NCBI GenBank assembly: GCA_964017235.1
Contig: OZ024929.1
Span: 162,177,609-162,241,608, forward strand
Direction of reading: 5' to 3'
Length of the DNA: 64,000 nucleotides
Source: Sabellastarte sp. h YS-2021
Lineage: Eukaryota > Annelida > Polychaeta > Sabellida > Sabellidae
In this document: one piece after another, positions 1-10,077 of the stretch
How positions within the stretch are numbered: the stretch's first letter is position 1
Layout of the letters: each line of letters opens with the position of its first letter
Made by a program: the position numbers and the translations under genes
Notes under the pieces: generated by a model
Told to the model about the DNA's origin: nothing
The model's input: the letters and a program-made list of their open reading frames with translations, nothing else
Database searches by the model: none

Positions 1-398
1 AAGGCTTCTACACGTGCAAATTGCTCTGCCCATTTATCATTCATCAGAGAAAACTGTTCTGCTGTAACAAAAGTGGCAGGATGAGATGTACTCTGAGGAG
101 GGGCAGTAAAAGTTGGCTCCGCAGAAGAATCCACGGAAGCAATGACTTCAACTTCTTTAGGGGAAACTAAAATACCTGCTTTACGGTCTTTTCTGATTCT
201 GTAAGAAGGGGTAGAAATCAACTCCTTTTGTTCATCAGAGAAGGAATCGCACACACTACACTGTTTGTCTTTAACACAAGGGTCATCCCCAATGCCTTTA
301 TCGCGACAACGCGCGCATTTCTTGTGCAAATCAAAGGCGGCCATAACGTGGCCACAAGACCCCCGCCTTTGTCCTTTCTTTTCCCCTGGTGAATCCAT
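1..398 (-). CDS. DIRS A gag-like protein, N-terminal part
   Basis: Open frame from an ATG at 398 to the window edge, about 132 codons visible. It opens MDSPGEKKGQRRGSCGH and carries the same N-terminal Cys/His cluster (CGH...C-x2-C...C-x2-C) as the gag-like protein of element B, followed by the same block about residues 60-75 (RIRKDRKAGILVSP versus QIRKDKKAGLLVSP). The start is supported by alignment of the first residues with B. The protein is thought to package element RNA; the cluster may bind nucleic acid. It diverges from B enough to be a different subfamily. Confidence 0.8.
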   Translation of the reverse strand, partial: MDSPGEKKGQRRGSCGHVMAAFDLHKKCARCRDKGIGDDPCVKDKQCSVCDSFSDEQKELISTPSYRIRKDRKAGILVSPKEVEVIASVDSSAEPTFTAPPQSTSHPATFVTAEQFSLMNDKWAEQFARVEA

Positions 399-712
399 GA
401 TATATATAGCACAAAACTACTAACACACTTTAAACAAATATCCAATCTAACACTAGTAAAAATTAAAAAAGTTTCTCTTAAACTTCAAGCGTTAACAAAA
501 TGGACGCGCCAAACAAAAAGAGGAAGAGCGCATGCGCGAGCATGCGCAGTATACCAGCAGGTTGGCTATACAGCCACCTGGCGAATGAACAGGACACTAC
601 CGGTCCCGGCCAGAGCCCAGCTCAGGACGTTTTTTTCTAACGTTTGGCGTGACCGGCAAGGCGCCGGACAAATGCATCTGTCCACTAGGTAAGATGTATT
701 AACGCAATAAAA
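1..712 (-). mobile_element. DIRS-type retrotransposon A, 5' end (cut by window edge)
   Basis: The right-hand (5', minus-strand) end of a DIRS-type element. It holds the start of a gag-like frame and a terminal repeat at about 510-712. That repeat is clearly homologous to the right terminus of element B at 59837-60038: both share the CACCTGGCGA block, the ACCGGTCC block, AACGTTTGGCG and the outer edge CTGTCCACTAGGTAAGAT, and both finish in CAATAAAA. The outer boundary at 712 is set by comparison with B and C. The rest of the element lies to the left of the window. DIRS elements are known to use a tyrosine recombinase and to make no target duplication, so none is expected here. Confidence 0.85.
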
Positions 713-1196
713 GTTCTGTTTAAATTGTGTTGGTAAAAATGAAATTTAACCTTTCTGTGACTACAACACTAGTGCTATGAATAGTAATCTGGCATGTCAT
801 TTTTTGATTCACTGTGGTAGAACTAATGAAATCTGCAAAGAATATTTGGGACCCAGTTATTTAAGCATTATTTTAGGCTTTTTAGTGGCTGATGTTCATC
901 AAAACAATATAAAACTTATAAATTTGATGAAATATCTCACATTTCTACTATAAAAATAAAGTCAAACAATATATAATATCTTCTGAAACCGTTTCTAGTT
1001 TTATACTATGGCTCATGTAGTTACAATTGTTTGTTTCAAGGACCCAGAAACAGATTTTGATTTTTGTTAACATTTCTACCACTAAAATATACACATTTTC
1101 TTTACTCACTGCACTTAAGCATTAACAGCACAATCTTAAACACTACAATCAATTTAATTTAAAAAATCATGTTAAAAAGGCTTTGTTTTTGCTCAC
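713..1196. other. AT-rich intron sequence, no feature seen
   Basis: This stretch lies between DIRS A and the exon at 1197. It is AT-rich, has no long open frame, and shows no repeat family recognised elsewhere in the window. Confidence 0.5.
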
Positions 1197-1266
1197 CTGA
1201 CCAGAACCAGAGGAATGGTAGAAATTTCCTGGATTGTACACTGGGTTATACTCACTGTAACTCTGC
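1197..1266 (-). CDS. RFX1/2/3-like transcription factor, internal exon
   Basis: A 70-bp exon on the minus strand with a good acceptor (tattatttcag) and a strong donor (CAG/GTGAGC). Read with one base carried over from the previous exon it gives 23 residues, including QSYSEYNPVYNPGNF and ending SGSGQ. RFX1, RFX2 and RFX3 have a similar tyrosine-, serine- and glycine-rich segment between the Gln-rich activation region and the DNA-binding domain. The exon starts in phase 2 and ends in phase 0. A phase-2 donor at 15425 fits it, although further exons could lie between. The rest of the gene, including the winged-helix domain, would be left of the window. Confidence 0.55.
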
Positions 1267-2245
1267 CTGAAATAATAGCAAGATAGAACCAGTGAAAATC
1301 AGTGAAATGCTTCTTAGTTCTACACAGAATTCCTTGGTAGAATATTTCCATAAATGATAATTGGACAGTTTAGTAAATTGAAGAAAAGTTACTTTTACCT
1401 TCTGCATGTTTTCAGAATTCTTAAGCTGTACTATTAGAAGGTGGCATCTACTAAGTCACAAACTATACTTTAATGTTTACTACTTTTACTCCAATTTAAG
1501 TAAGTGGGACCTGACATAAGTTGTATAAATTTGTGTAAAAGTGAACATACAAAACTTACAAGAGTAACAAATTTAAAATAATGTATCAATTTAAAATCAT
1601 AAATAACAGTTCAACCCTCCTAACATAATTATACTAAAGTTTTATGTACTGTTAAAGATTAAACTGTAAAAAAAAAAAAAAAATAAACATTGACACTTCT
1701 CATACTTTAATTTATACAAAACAATAATGAAACCTGTTTACAACTCGAAAAATGTTTTTGCTAACAAAAACAAGACGTCCCCGAAGATTAGATGCAATAT
1801 AGTATAAAGTAGAAAAAAGTTTTTGAAAAGAAAAACATGCACCACTAAAAGAAGAAAAGAAAGTTAAGCAGTGTGGAGGTTTATGCATTAACATGAAAGA
1901 AAAATAGCCAGCCTTGGCAGGCAAGAACCCCAGCACACAGGTACAGCTAAATGGCCAACAACATTGATATTTGGGAAAATCTTAGGAAACAACTTCTGTT
2001 GTAAGAAGTACAGTTCTACAAAAGATTCACAGGCCATGATTTCTTACAAGTAGTTTTCATATTTTGAAGCCCAAGAAACAATTATAAGGGAGATATAAGG
2101 CCTTTTTGATATGATAACCCTGCTATTTGGCATTAAAGATGTGATATGGCGGCCATTTTGTTTCCAAAACAAGGCAAGTTTTCCTATCCATTTACATTGT
2201 GTGCAAATCTGATGAAGCTAGCTGGAATATTTTAGGTTACAGAAA
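1267..2245. other. Intron with old repeat remnant, no gene
   Basis: AT-rich sequence with a poly-A run at about 1668-1683. The part from about 2080 (gatatggcggccattttg and flanks) resembles the 'ggcggccatcttgtttt' segments found at 12560-12760 and 26870-27060, so it is probably a decayed piece of those repeats. No coding frame is supported. Confidence 0.4.
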
Positions 2246-2780
2246 ATAGCATCAGAGATGCCCGTACCCCACAGCCTAGGGAAATATTTTTAATACCATG
2301 AGATATAGAAGTACTGTATCAGTACAAAGTTCAGGATACTTTCGGAGCACTGTCAGTTATATAAAGGTCCAAACAATGTTTAAATAGAGCAAATAATGTC
2401 TAGAGAAAGATAATGCATGTAAAGATGAAGTATTAAAACAAGACAATTCAATAACAAGACGACAGCATTAGTCAGTAAACGAAACATTACGACACTCTTT
2501 ATCTACATTTGGTATGGCCAAATTATGGTTTGGATGTTTTGAATATTACCATGCATACAGAATTGGTAATACATTCAATGAATGCTTATGTGTAGTGTTG
2601 GAGCAAAATCTGTGGCTCACTTGATGAAATTCCATCTGTTATAGTGGGAAGTTGTAAAAGTAAAATTCTTAATGAATTCTAATATGACTTTAACAGTACT
2701 TAATCTGCATCAAAAGACATAGATCATAAATCATGAAAAGTTAATTTAATAAATGCTATAGTTTGTAAGACGAGTTGTTT
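2246..2780 (+). mobile_element. H2 (Helentron-like) element, copy a, 5' part only
   Basis: Begins TAGCATCAGAGATGCCCGTA followed by CCCCACAGCC, the conserved 5' end of family H2, directly after an A-run. It matches the complete copy d (30611-32540) through the 'ttaatctgcatcaa' region and then stops at about 2740-2780, before the tandem-repeat core and the 3' hairpin. It is a 5'-only, degraded copy with no coding capacity. Confidence 0.7.
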
Positions 2781-3479
2781 TAAAGGAGATATAAGGCAAA
2801 AACAGAAAATCTGCTATTTTGACCCCAGGTTGATGCATAAGAGGGGGGGTCAGGGGTAAATCTGACCAGCTATGTAGACTCTCCATATATGGAATCCATT
2901 ATAAAGCTGTAAAAGCAATATGAAAAGAGATAAAAGGCAAAAAGAAAAAATCTGCTATTTTATAACCCCAGTTTGATCAATACAGAGGGGTCAGAGGGTA
3001 AATCTGACTTGTTATAGTGACTCTCCACATATGGTTTCCCAGTACCTCTTAATTCATTCTAAAAAAATAGCATCAGAGATGCCCGTACCCCACAGCCTGG
3101 GGAAATATTTTTCAACACCATGAGATATAGAAGTAGTATAACAGTACAAAGTTCAATATACTTTCAGAGCAGTGCCAGTTATATTAATAACAAGAGGAGA
3201 GTGCCCGTGAACGGGCACTGTGTCAGCTGACTGAATGTTTTTGATTTGTGATGGTGATAATGAGAGGAAAGCATAATTATCAGGGAAAGGGCTGTACAGA
3301 AATACAGTAAATGGTAACTGAACAGCATGTTCAAAAGATATTCCGAAGCTGACAGAAGAAAAAGACAAAAAAGTTGTGCCCTGCAAATGGTATTATGAAA
3401 TAAAGTAACAAGGTAATTGTTTAAGTGTAAAAAGTAGGTTAAAAATATTTAAAGAAATACTATAAATGCAATATCCTCG

Positions 3480-4140
3480 TTCGACCATGAAGAAGGGATC
3501 CAAAGGTCAAATCTGACCATACCAAAAGATTCCCAGCCAAAGAATTTAGGATAGTTTACCATCCCAAACCTCTCGGACCAATAATAAGTGAGTCATAGGC
3601 ACTTTTTAAGTTTGGCTATCCTTGTTTGACCTTGACGGAGGGGTCCAAGGTCAAATCCGACCACACAAAAAAATTCCCAGCCCATGATTTCCTGTAGCTT
3701 GTTTACCATCCCAAACCTGTAGGACCAATAATAAGCGAGTTATAAGCAATTGTAAGTTTTGCTATCCTCAATTGACCTTGAAGGGGGGGTCCCAGGTCAA
3801 ATCTGACCACACCAAAAGAATCCCAGCCCATGACTTCCTATATGTTGGTTTACCATCCCAAACCTCCAAGACCAATAATACGCAAGTTATAAGCACTTTA
3901 AGTTTGGCTATCTTCGTTTGACCTGGAAGGAGGGGTCTAAGGTGAAATCCGACCACACCAAAAGATTCCCAGCTCATGATTTTCTATAGGTTGGTTTTCA
4001 TTCCAAACCTCTAGGACCAATAATAAGCGAGTTATAAGCACTTTTATGTTTGGCTATCCTCATTTGACCTTGAAGGAGGGTTCCAAGGTCAAATCGGACC
4101 ATATTAACAGATTCCCAGCCCATGATTTCCTACAGGTTGG
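3480..4140 (-). repeat. 146-bp tandem repeat array of H1 copy I
   Basis: Five units of about 146 bp, marked by repeated 'tttggctatcctcgtttgacc', 'gattcccagcccatgatttcc', 'accatcccaaacctctagg' and 'accaataataagcgagttat'. Short open frames run through several units in more than one frame and strand, as expected of a repeat with few stops rather than a gene. Confidence 0.85.
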
Positions 4141-6200
4141 ATACAATGATTTACTCAACAGTGAGAACCTGAAAGAAGCTATTGCTCAGCTATGCCATGA
4201 CATAGAGGTCTGCAATTTCACTATGTTATAGCTGACCAAAACGTCTACGAATAACATATTTAACAAAATACTCTAAATGTAATAGTTTTCAAGTTACAAC
4301 TGATTTACTCAAGAGTGAGAACCTCAAAGTAACTATTACTCAGCTATGCAATGAGCTACATGTCTGAATTTTTGCTCTGTTATAGCTGACCTAAAAGTAG
4401 GTGAACAACATATTTAAGCAAAATACTGTAAATGCAATAGTTTTCAAGTTACAACTGATTTACTCAATAGTGAGAACCTGAAAATAGCTATTGCTCCGCT
4501 ATGCCATGAGCTATAGGTCTGTAATTTCACTATGTTATAGCTAACCCAAAAGTAGGTGAACAATATATTTTAACAAAATAGTCCAAATGCAATATTTTTC
4601 AAGTTATAGCCGATTTACTCTACAGTCAGTGCCTGAGAATAGCTATTGCTCAGTTGTGCCATGAGCTACAGGTCTGTAATTTCACTATGTTATAGCTGAC
4701 CCAAAAGTAGCTGAATAACATATTTGCACAAATTTCTGTAAAGGCAATAGTTTTCCAATTACAACTGATTTACTCAACAGTGAGAACTTCAAAGTAGCTA
4801 TTACTCAGCTATGCAATGAGCCACAGGTCTGGAACTTCACTATGTTATAGCTGACCCCAAAATAGGTGAATAACATATTGCAACAAAATACTGTAAATGC
4901 AATAGTTTCCAAGTTATAAGTGATTTACTCAACAGTGATAACCTAAAAGTAGCTATTACTCAGCTATGCCATGAGCTACAGGTCTGAAATTTTACTATGT
5001 TATAGCTGACCCAAAAGTAGCTGAATAACATATTTATACTAAATTCTGTAAATGCAATAGTTTTCAAATTATAAGTGATTTACTCAACATTGAGAACTTC
5101 AAAGTAGCTATTACTCAGCTATGCAATGAGTCACAGGTCTGGAACTTCACTATGTTATAGCTGACCCCAAAATAGGTGAATAACATATTGAAACAAAATA
5201 CTCTAAATGCAATAATTTCCAAGTTATAAGCGATTTACTCAACAGTGATAACCTCAAAGTAGCTATTACTCAGCTATGCCATGAGCTACAGGTCTGAAAT
5301 TTTACTATGTTATAGCTGACCCAAAAGTAGGTGAACAACATATTAAGCAAAATACTGTACATGCAATAGTTTTCAAGTTACAACTGATTTACTCAATAGT
5401 GATGACCTAAAAGTAGCTATTACTCAGCTATGCCATGACCTACAGATCTGAAATTTCACTATGTTATAGCTGGCCCAAAAGTAGCTGAATAACATATTTA
5501 TACTAAATTCTCTAAATGCAATAGTTTTGCAATTACAACTGATTTACTCAATAGTGAGAACCTCAAAGTAGTTATTACTCAGCTATGCAATGAGCTACAG
5601 GTCTGAAATTTCACTATGTTATAGCTGACCCAAAAGTAGGTGAACAACATATTTAAGCAAAATACTGTAAATGCAATAGTTTTGAAGTTACAACTGATTT
5701 ACTCAATAGTGATGACCTAAAAGTAGCTATTACTCAGCTATGCCATGAGCTACAGGTCTGAAATTTTACTATGTTATAGCTGACCCAAAAGTAGCTGAAT
5801 AACATATTTATACGAAATTCTCTAAATGCAATAGTTTTGAAGTTATAAGCGATTTACTCAACAGTGATAACCTAAAAGTAGCTATTACTCAGCTATGCCA
5901 TGAGCTACAGGTCTAAAATTTTACTATGTTATAGCTGACCCAAAAGTAGCTGAATAACATATTTATACGAAATTCTCTAAATGCAATAGTTTTTAAGTTA
6001 CAAGTGATTTTACTCATGATGGAAGTTACTGAAAAGCCCAAAAGTAGCTATTACTCACTTAGCTATTGAGACAGGCACCCAACTTACTCACCATATTGTA
6101 GCTATGAAAAAAGTAGCTGAATAACATATTTTCACAAAATGCTCTAAATGCAACACTTTTCAAGTTATAAATGATTTTGTGCATGATTTCATGAATTGTA
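4140..6200 (-). repeat. 156-bp tandem repeat array of H1 copy I
   Basis: About twelve tandem units with a period near 156 bp. Marker phrases: 'ctaaatgcaatagttttcaa' (about 4271, 4425, 4581, 4735, 4891, 5046, 5202, 5356, 5511, 5667, 5821, 5977), 'gtagctattactcagctatg', 'gagctacaggtctgaaatt' and 'tagctgacccaaaagtagg'. Alternating sub-types ('ttcaaagtagc/caatgagccacagg' against 'cctaaaagtagc/ccatgagctacagg') hint at a higher-order two-unit period. The last units (6000-6200) are diverged. Confidence 0.85.
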
Positions 6201-8160
6201 ATGCATTAAAAATTATTAAAAAAATTTATTTAAAAAAAAGTAAGAGAGATCCAGGTCTCATACTCACACAAGAGAATCTACCTGTGGCCTAGTACATATA
6301 TGCAAGATATGAGAGAAATCCCTGCAATAGTCACTGAGAAAATTGTGATTAAGTGTTGAAATTTTCACACTTTTGGTGGGGGTACCCCCCTTGTAATGTC
6401 TCTAGCAAACAGACGAACAGACAGATTTGCATGCCTTGAACAATTTTTCATCCTCGATAGATAAGGTATCTTTTAAAAAAAACAGCACGTCTCTAGGCCT
6501 TGTAGTTTTGGAGGAGAAGTTGTTCACGCGTACGCGTACGCCCACGCCGCAGAGTGACGACATAATGTCAGCTGACTGACAAGTCAGCTGACATAATAAT
6601 GCTTAAGTAGAGAAAATAATATCTAAGGAAAAGAAATGTATGTAAAGATGAAGTAGTAAAACAAAACAATTCAATAATAAAATGGCAGCACTTATCAGTA
6701 AACCAAAAATGGCCGAATTATGGTTTGGATGTTTTGAATATTACCCATGCATACAGAAGTGGCAATACATTCAATGAATGCTTATGTGTGGTGTTGGGGA
6801 AAAGCCTGTCGCTCACTTGATGAAATTCTATCTGTTACAATGGGAACTTGCAAAAGGAAATTCTTAATGAATTCTAATATGACTTTAACAGTGCTTAATC
6901 TGCATCAACAGACAGACCCAAAGGTGCAACAAGATTTTAAAGGTCAATACAGCAAGGTCAAAGGTCAATCAGTGTCACACCATGACGTGGCACACCTAAA
7001 ACCCTCAACCAATGTCCCTACCAAGTATAAACTTCCTACACCTTACGGTTTCCAAGATATAGCCCAGACCAGGTTTTATAGGTCAAGTTCACTACAGCAA
7101 GGTCAAAGGTCAAATCAAGGTCACACCATGATGTTCCACACCTACTACCCCCAACCAATGTCCTCACCAAGTATCAGCTTCCTACACCTTACAGTTTCCG
7201 AAATATAGCCCGGACAAGATTTTATAGGTCAAGGTCACTACGGCAAAGGTCAAATCAAGGTCACACTATGACGTAGCACACCTACACCCCCTAACCAATG
7301 TCCCTACCAAGTATCAACGTCCTACACCTTACGGTTTTCAAGATATAGCCCAGACCAGGTTTTATAGGTCAAGTTCACTACGGCAAGGTAAAAGGTCAAA
7401 TCAAGGTCAGACCATGATGCTGCACACCTACAACTCCTAACCAATGTTCCTACCAAGTATCAACTTCCTACACCTCACGGTTTCCGAGATATAGCCCGGA
7501 CAAGATTTTATAGGTCAAGGTCATTACGGCAAGGTCAAAGGTCAAATCAAGGTCAGACCATGATGTTGCACACCTACACCCCCTAACCAATGTCCCTACC
7601 AAGTATCAACTTCCTACACCTTACAGTTTCCGAGATATAGCCCGGACAAGATTTTATAGGTCAAGGTCACTATGGAAAGGTCAAAGGTCAAATCAAGATC
7701 AGACCATGACGTTGCACACCTACAACCCCTAACTAATATCCCTGCCAAGTATCAACTTCCTACACCTTATGGTTGCTGAGATATAGCCCGGACAAGATTT
7801 TCTAACTCAAGGTCACTACGGCAAGGTCAAAGGTGAAATCAAGACGTTGCACACCTACACCCCCCAACCAATGTCCCTGCCAAGTATGAACTTCCTACAC
7901 CTTACGGTTTCTGAGATACAGCCCAGACAAACTATTTCCTGCCGCCCGCCCACCCGGACATCATGGGTGAAAACAATACCCCGACAGCCCTTAAGGGCTG
8001 TGGGATAAAAAAAAGCAATAATAAAGGCGATATAAGGCAAAATGTGAAAATCAGGGGGGGGGGGGGGGGGGGTTGATTTGCTTTCTGGACTCTCCACATA
8101 TGGTTTCCTATTACCTCCCAATACATTTTATGGCTTTAAATGCAACACTTGAGAAGATTG

Positions 8161-8436
8161 CTGATAAAATATGTTTAAATAAGCTTTCTTCTTGGTACCT
8201 GTGAGAAAATCGCCCATAAATAGGTCAATTTTCGTCGGATCGCTCTTAAAATCTAATCAGCTTGCGCTTTTGATAGTATGAACATGTGTATGAAATGATA
8301 AGCTTTTTTTGAATAAGATTTTTGGGTATACCCCAAAACTGATTTTTGATCATGTGACCTTGTTAAAAGATCAAATGTCAAATTTAAGCATGTGGATAAA
8401 TTTTCCCACAACTAAGGTATATAACTGCCAAATATG
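8161..8436. other. Intron sequence, nothing recognised
   Basis: Unique-looking AT-rich sequence between the H2 host array and the element at 8437. No splice-flanked coding segment was found. Confidence 0.4.
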
Positions 8437-9706
8437 CAGTGTTTCCGTTTACGCACAAACGTGCGTAAATTTACGCCGAAATCAAGCGATTTACGCACAT
8501 ATTATTTGCCAGGGGGTCAGACTGACGCAGAAGTATTTGTAAAAAGAAATATCAACATTTCGTCTATATATGAAGCAGTTCTTTATTTATTCCAATTTCA
8601 AAACAAAAATGGCCGATTTCCTGTTGTTTACTTGTAACTGCGCATGCTTGGGGTGAAAAAGATCGAGAGGTGAAGAGTTCGCAAGGTTACAAGGTCACGC
8701 ATGCGCATTAGCGTTATTCAATTACCGAATCCACCAAAGGACGCAATATTTTTTACTGTTACATGCAATAAAACAGCACTGAGGATATGCTGTATATTTT
8801 AAAATTTCTTGTAAGGCGAGAGCTACGCAAATGAGATCCATCTTAAGCGGCCAGTGTTATAATGTACCCTAGCACCTTTATATATCGAAAGAAAACATTA
8901 TCTCTGCAAGGACATAATTGGAAACAACGTCTCCGAACGATGACAAATACCTTGTGCATTGGGAGACACGTTCTACTAAATCTCCGAAACTCTTGAATTT
9001 TTAACCCCGTAAACCTCCCTGGAAAATACTAGCTGTAAAATTCGCAAATATTTACAGGGAATGTAGCAAAAACACTGTAACTCTGGAACTACTCAATGGA
9101 TTTTTGTCAAATAAAAAGCAACATAAACTACAGTAATTTGTCTTTCAAACAGTAGAATATATTTGTAGGGTAAATAAAATAATTTTTAGAAACTATCAAC
9201 ATACTATATGTCATTGGAAATTGAGTAGTGCTTCTGTTCATTTTTGCTACCTTAAAAATTGTCCCAAAATAAGGGAGAAAAAAACGTATGAAAGTAAAGT
9301 TTATTTTTTGACTATTTTCTTTACCCTGATGTACACAGTTGTACTTCAGATATCTTTATGAATATACAGCCATGTACAATGTACTGTAATTTTTCCAAAG
9401 TGATAAATCAAATTTATTGCTTTTTAGTAACTGGGCATATCTAAACATTATTTCTTGAAGAAACTGTGGCAGAATATTACTTGTACCAAATTTTTAGTGG
9501 CCCAAGGGGTACATGGTACCCCACATTTCACAACTCTAACACTGGCTTTGTGAGGTATTTCTGTATTATTTGTCTATTATTTTCCTACCGTGCAGTTTAA
9601 CCAGAGTGGGTCAAGCCTAACTGACCCTCAAAAATTTGCATTGACCCCCGGTTTTTAAAAGAGGGGGTCAATTGACCTCCAGAAAAAAGAGGCTCAGGAA
9701 ACACTG
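8437..9706. mobile_element. Non-autonomous DNA transposon with CAGTGTTTCC ends
   Basis: Starts CAGTGTTTCC (8437) and ends GGAAACACTG (9706), a perfect 10-bp terminal inverted repeat. It is flanked on both sides by ATATG (8432-8436 and 9707-9711). CAGTGTTTCC ends are typical of hAT-group elements, which usually duplicate 8 bp; only 5 bp match here, so either the duplication has decayed or the group is different. The interior (about 1.27 kb) has no transposase frame. It includes CpG-rich phrases with 'gcgcatgc' motifs at 8640-8710. Confidence 0.6.
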
Positions 9707-10077
9707 ATATGATTAGAAAGCTTCCAATGACAATGGGAGATATTCAAGAGAGCATAATGCAGTGACGGCGGTGGTGGCGAGGAAACTGAAGTGAAAACAA
9801 AAAAGCGCCCTTTTAGGGACGCTTAATTAAAACTAGAAAAGTGTTTTTGCCAAGGCAAAAACCAGTGTCCCACAGCAAAGAAGTGAATAATGGTAAGAAA
9901 TGGTAGACAAAGGCTTGTAAAATACATGAATAATAGGGTGAAAAATATATGACTTTGGAATCCTGAGCCATGGTTTCTTATTAACTCCCAATTCATTCCA
10001 AAGCTCTAATAGCAATAATTAAAGAGAAATTAAGCAATATGTGAAAATCTGACCCATTTAGGTTAAACTAGACCAAG

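Larger units (their letters stand above)
3189..6594 (-). mobile_element. H1 (Helentron-like) element, copy I
   Basis: Left boundary AACAAGAGGAGAGTGCCCG. Read on the minus strand this is a 3' end: hairpin GTGCCCGTGAACGGGCAC (3201-3218, 8-bp stem) with 12 nt to the terminus. GTCAGCTGAC palindromes lie next to both ends (3226-3235 and 6568-6593). Inside are a tandem array of about 146-bp units (3480-4140) and a long array of about 156-bp units (4140-6060). The right end carries 'acgcgtacgcgtacgcccacgccgc'. It interrupts H2 copy b. It is nearly identical to copy III at 52827, so this family moved recently. No coding capacity. Confidence 0.7.
3067..8013 (+). mobile_element. H2 (Helentron-like) element, copy b, split by an H1 copy
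   Basis: The 5' part at 3067-3186 (TAGCATCAGAGATGCCCGTA...) and the 3' part at about 6595-8013 form one copy of family H2, separated by H1 copy I. The 3' part contains about seven tandem units of roughly 145 bp (7000-7930; 'ccaatgtccctaccaagtatc', 'gagatatagcccggacaag', 'aggtcaaatcaaggtca'). It ends with the hairpin AGCCCTTAAGGGCT (7986-7999) plus GTGGGATAAAA. The 5' CCCCACAGCC is the inverse of the 3' GGCTGTGGG, a subterminal inverted repeat. This plan is known for Helentron-associated non-autonomous elements; that label is an inference. The longer open frames here are read-through of tandem repeats. Confidence 0.7.
2781..8160. repeat. Host array (about 140-bp units) split by an H2 insertion
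   Basis: Two units of an older tandem repeat lie at about 2781-3066, with phrases such as 'ggagatataaggcaaaaa', 'aaatctgctattttgacccc' and 'gactctccacatatgg'. The same sequence resumes at about 8014-8160 ('aaaggcgatataaggcaaaatgtg' and flanks, 'ctctccacatatggtttcc'). H2 copy b sits between the halves, at an A-run. A run of 19 G residues (8054-8072) replaces part of the second half. No genes. Confidence 0.55.

Noticed and set aside
6747..7208. 153-codon plus-strand open frame
   Set aside because: It runs from the H2 unique region into the 145-bp tandem array. The same stretch in copy d has a different frame structure. Repeat read-through, not a gene.
8054..8072. Run of 19 G residues as a G-quadruplex or functional element
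   Set aside because: A lone homopolymer inside a decayed repeat, and its length could be a sequencing or assembly artefact.
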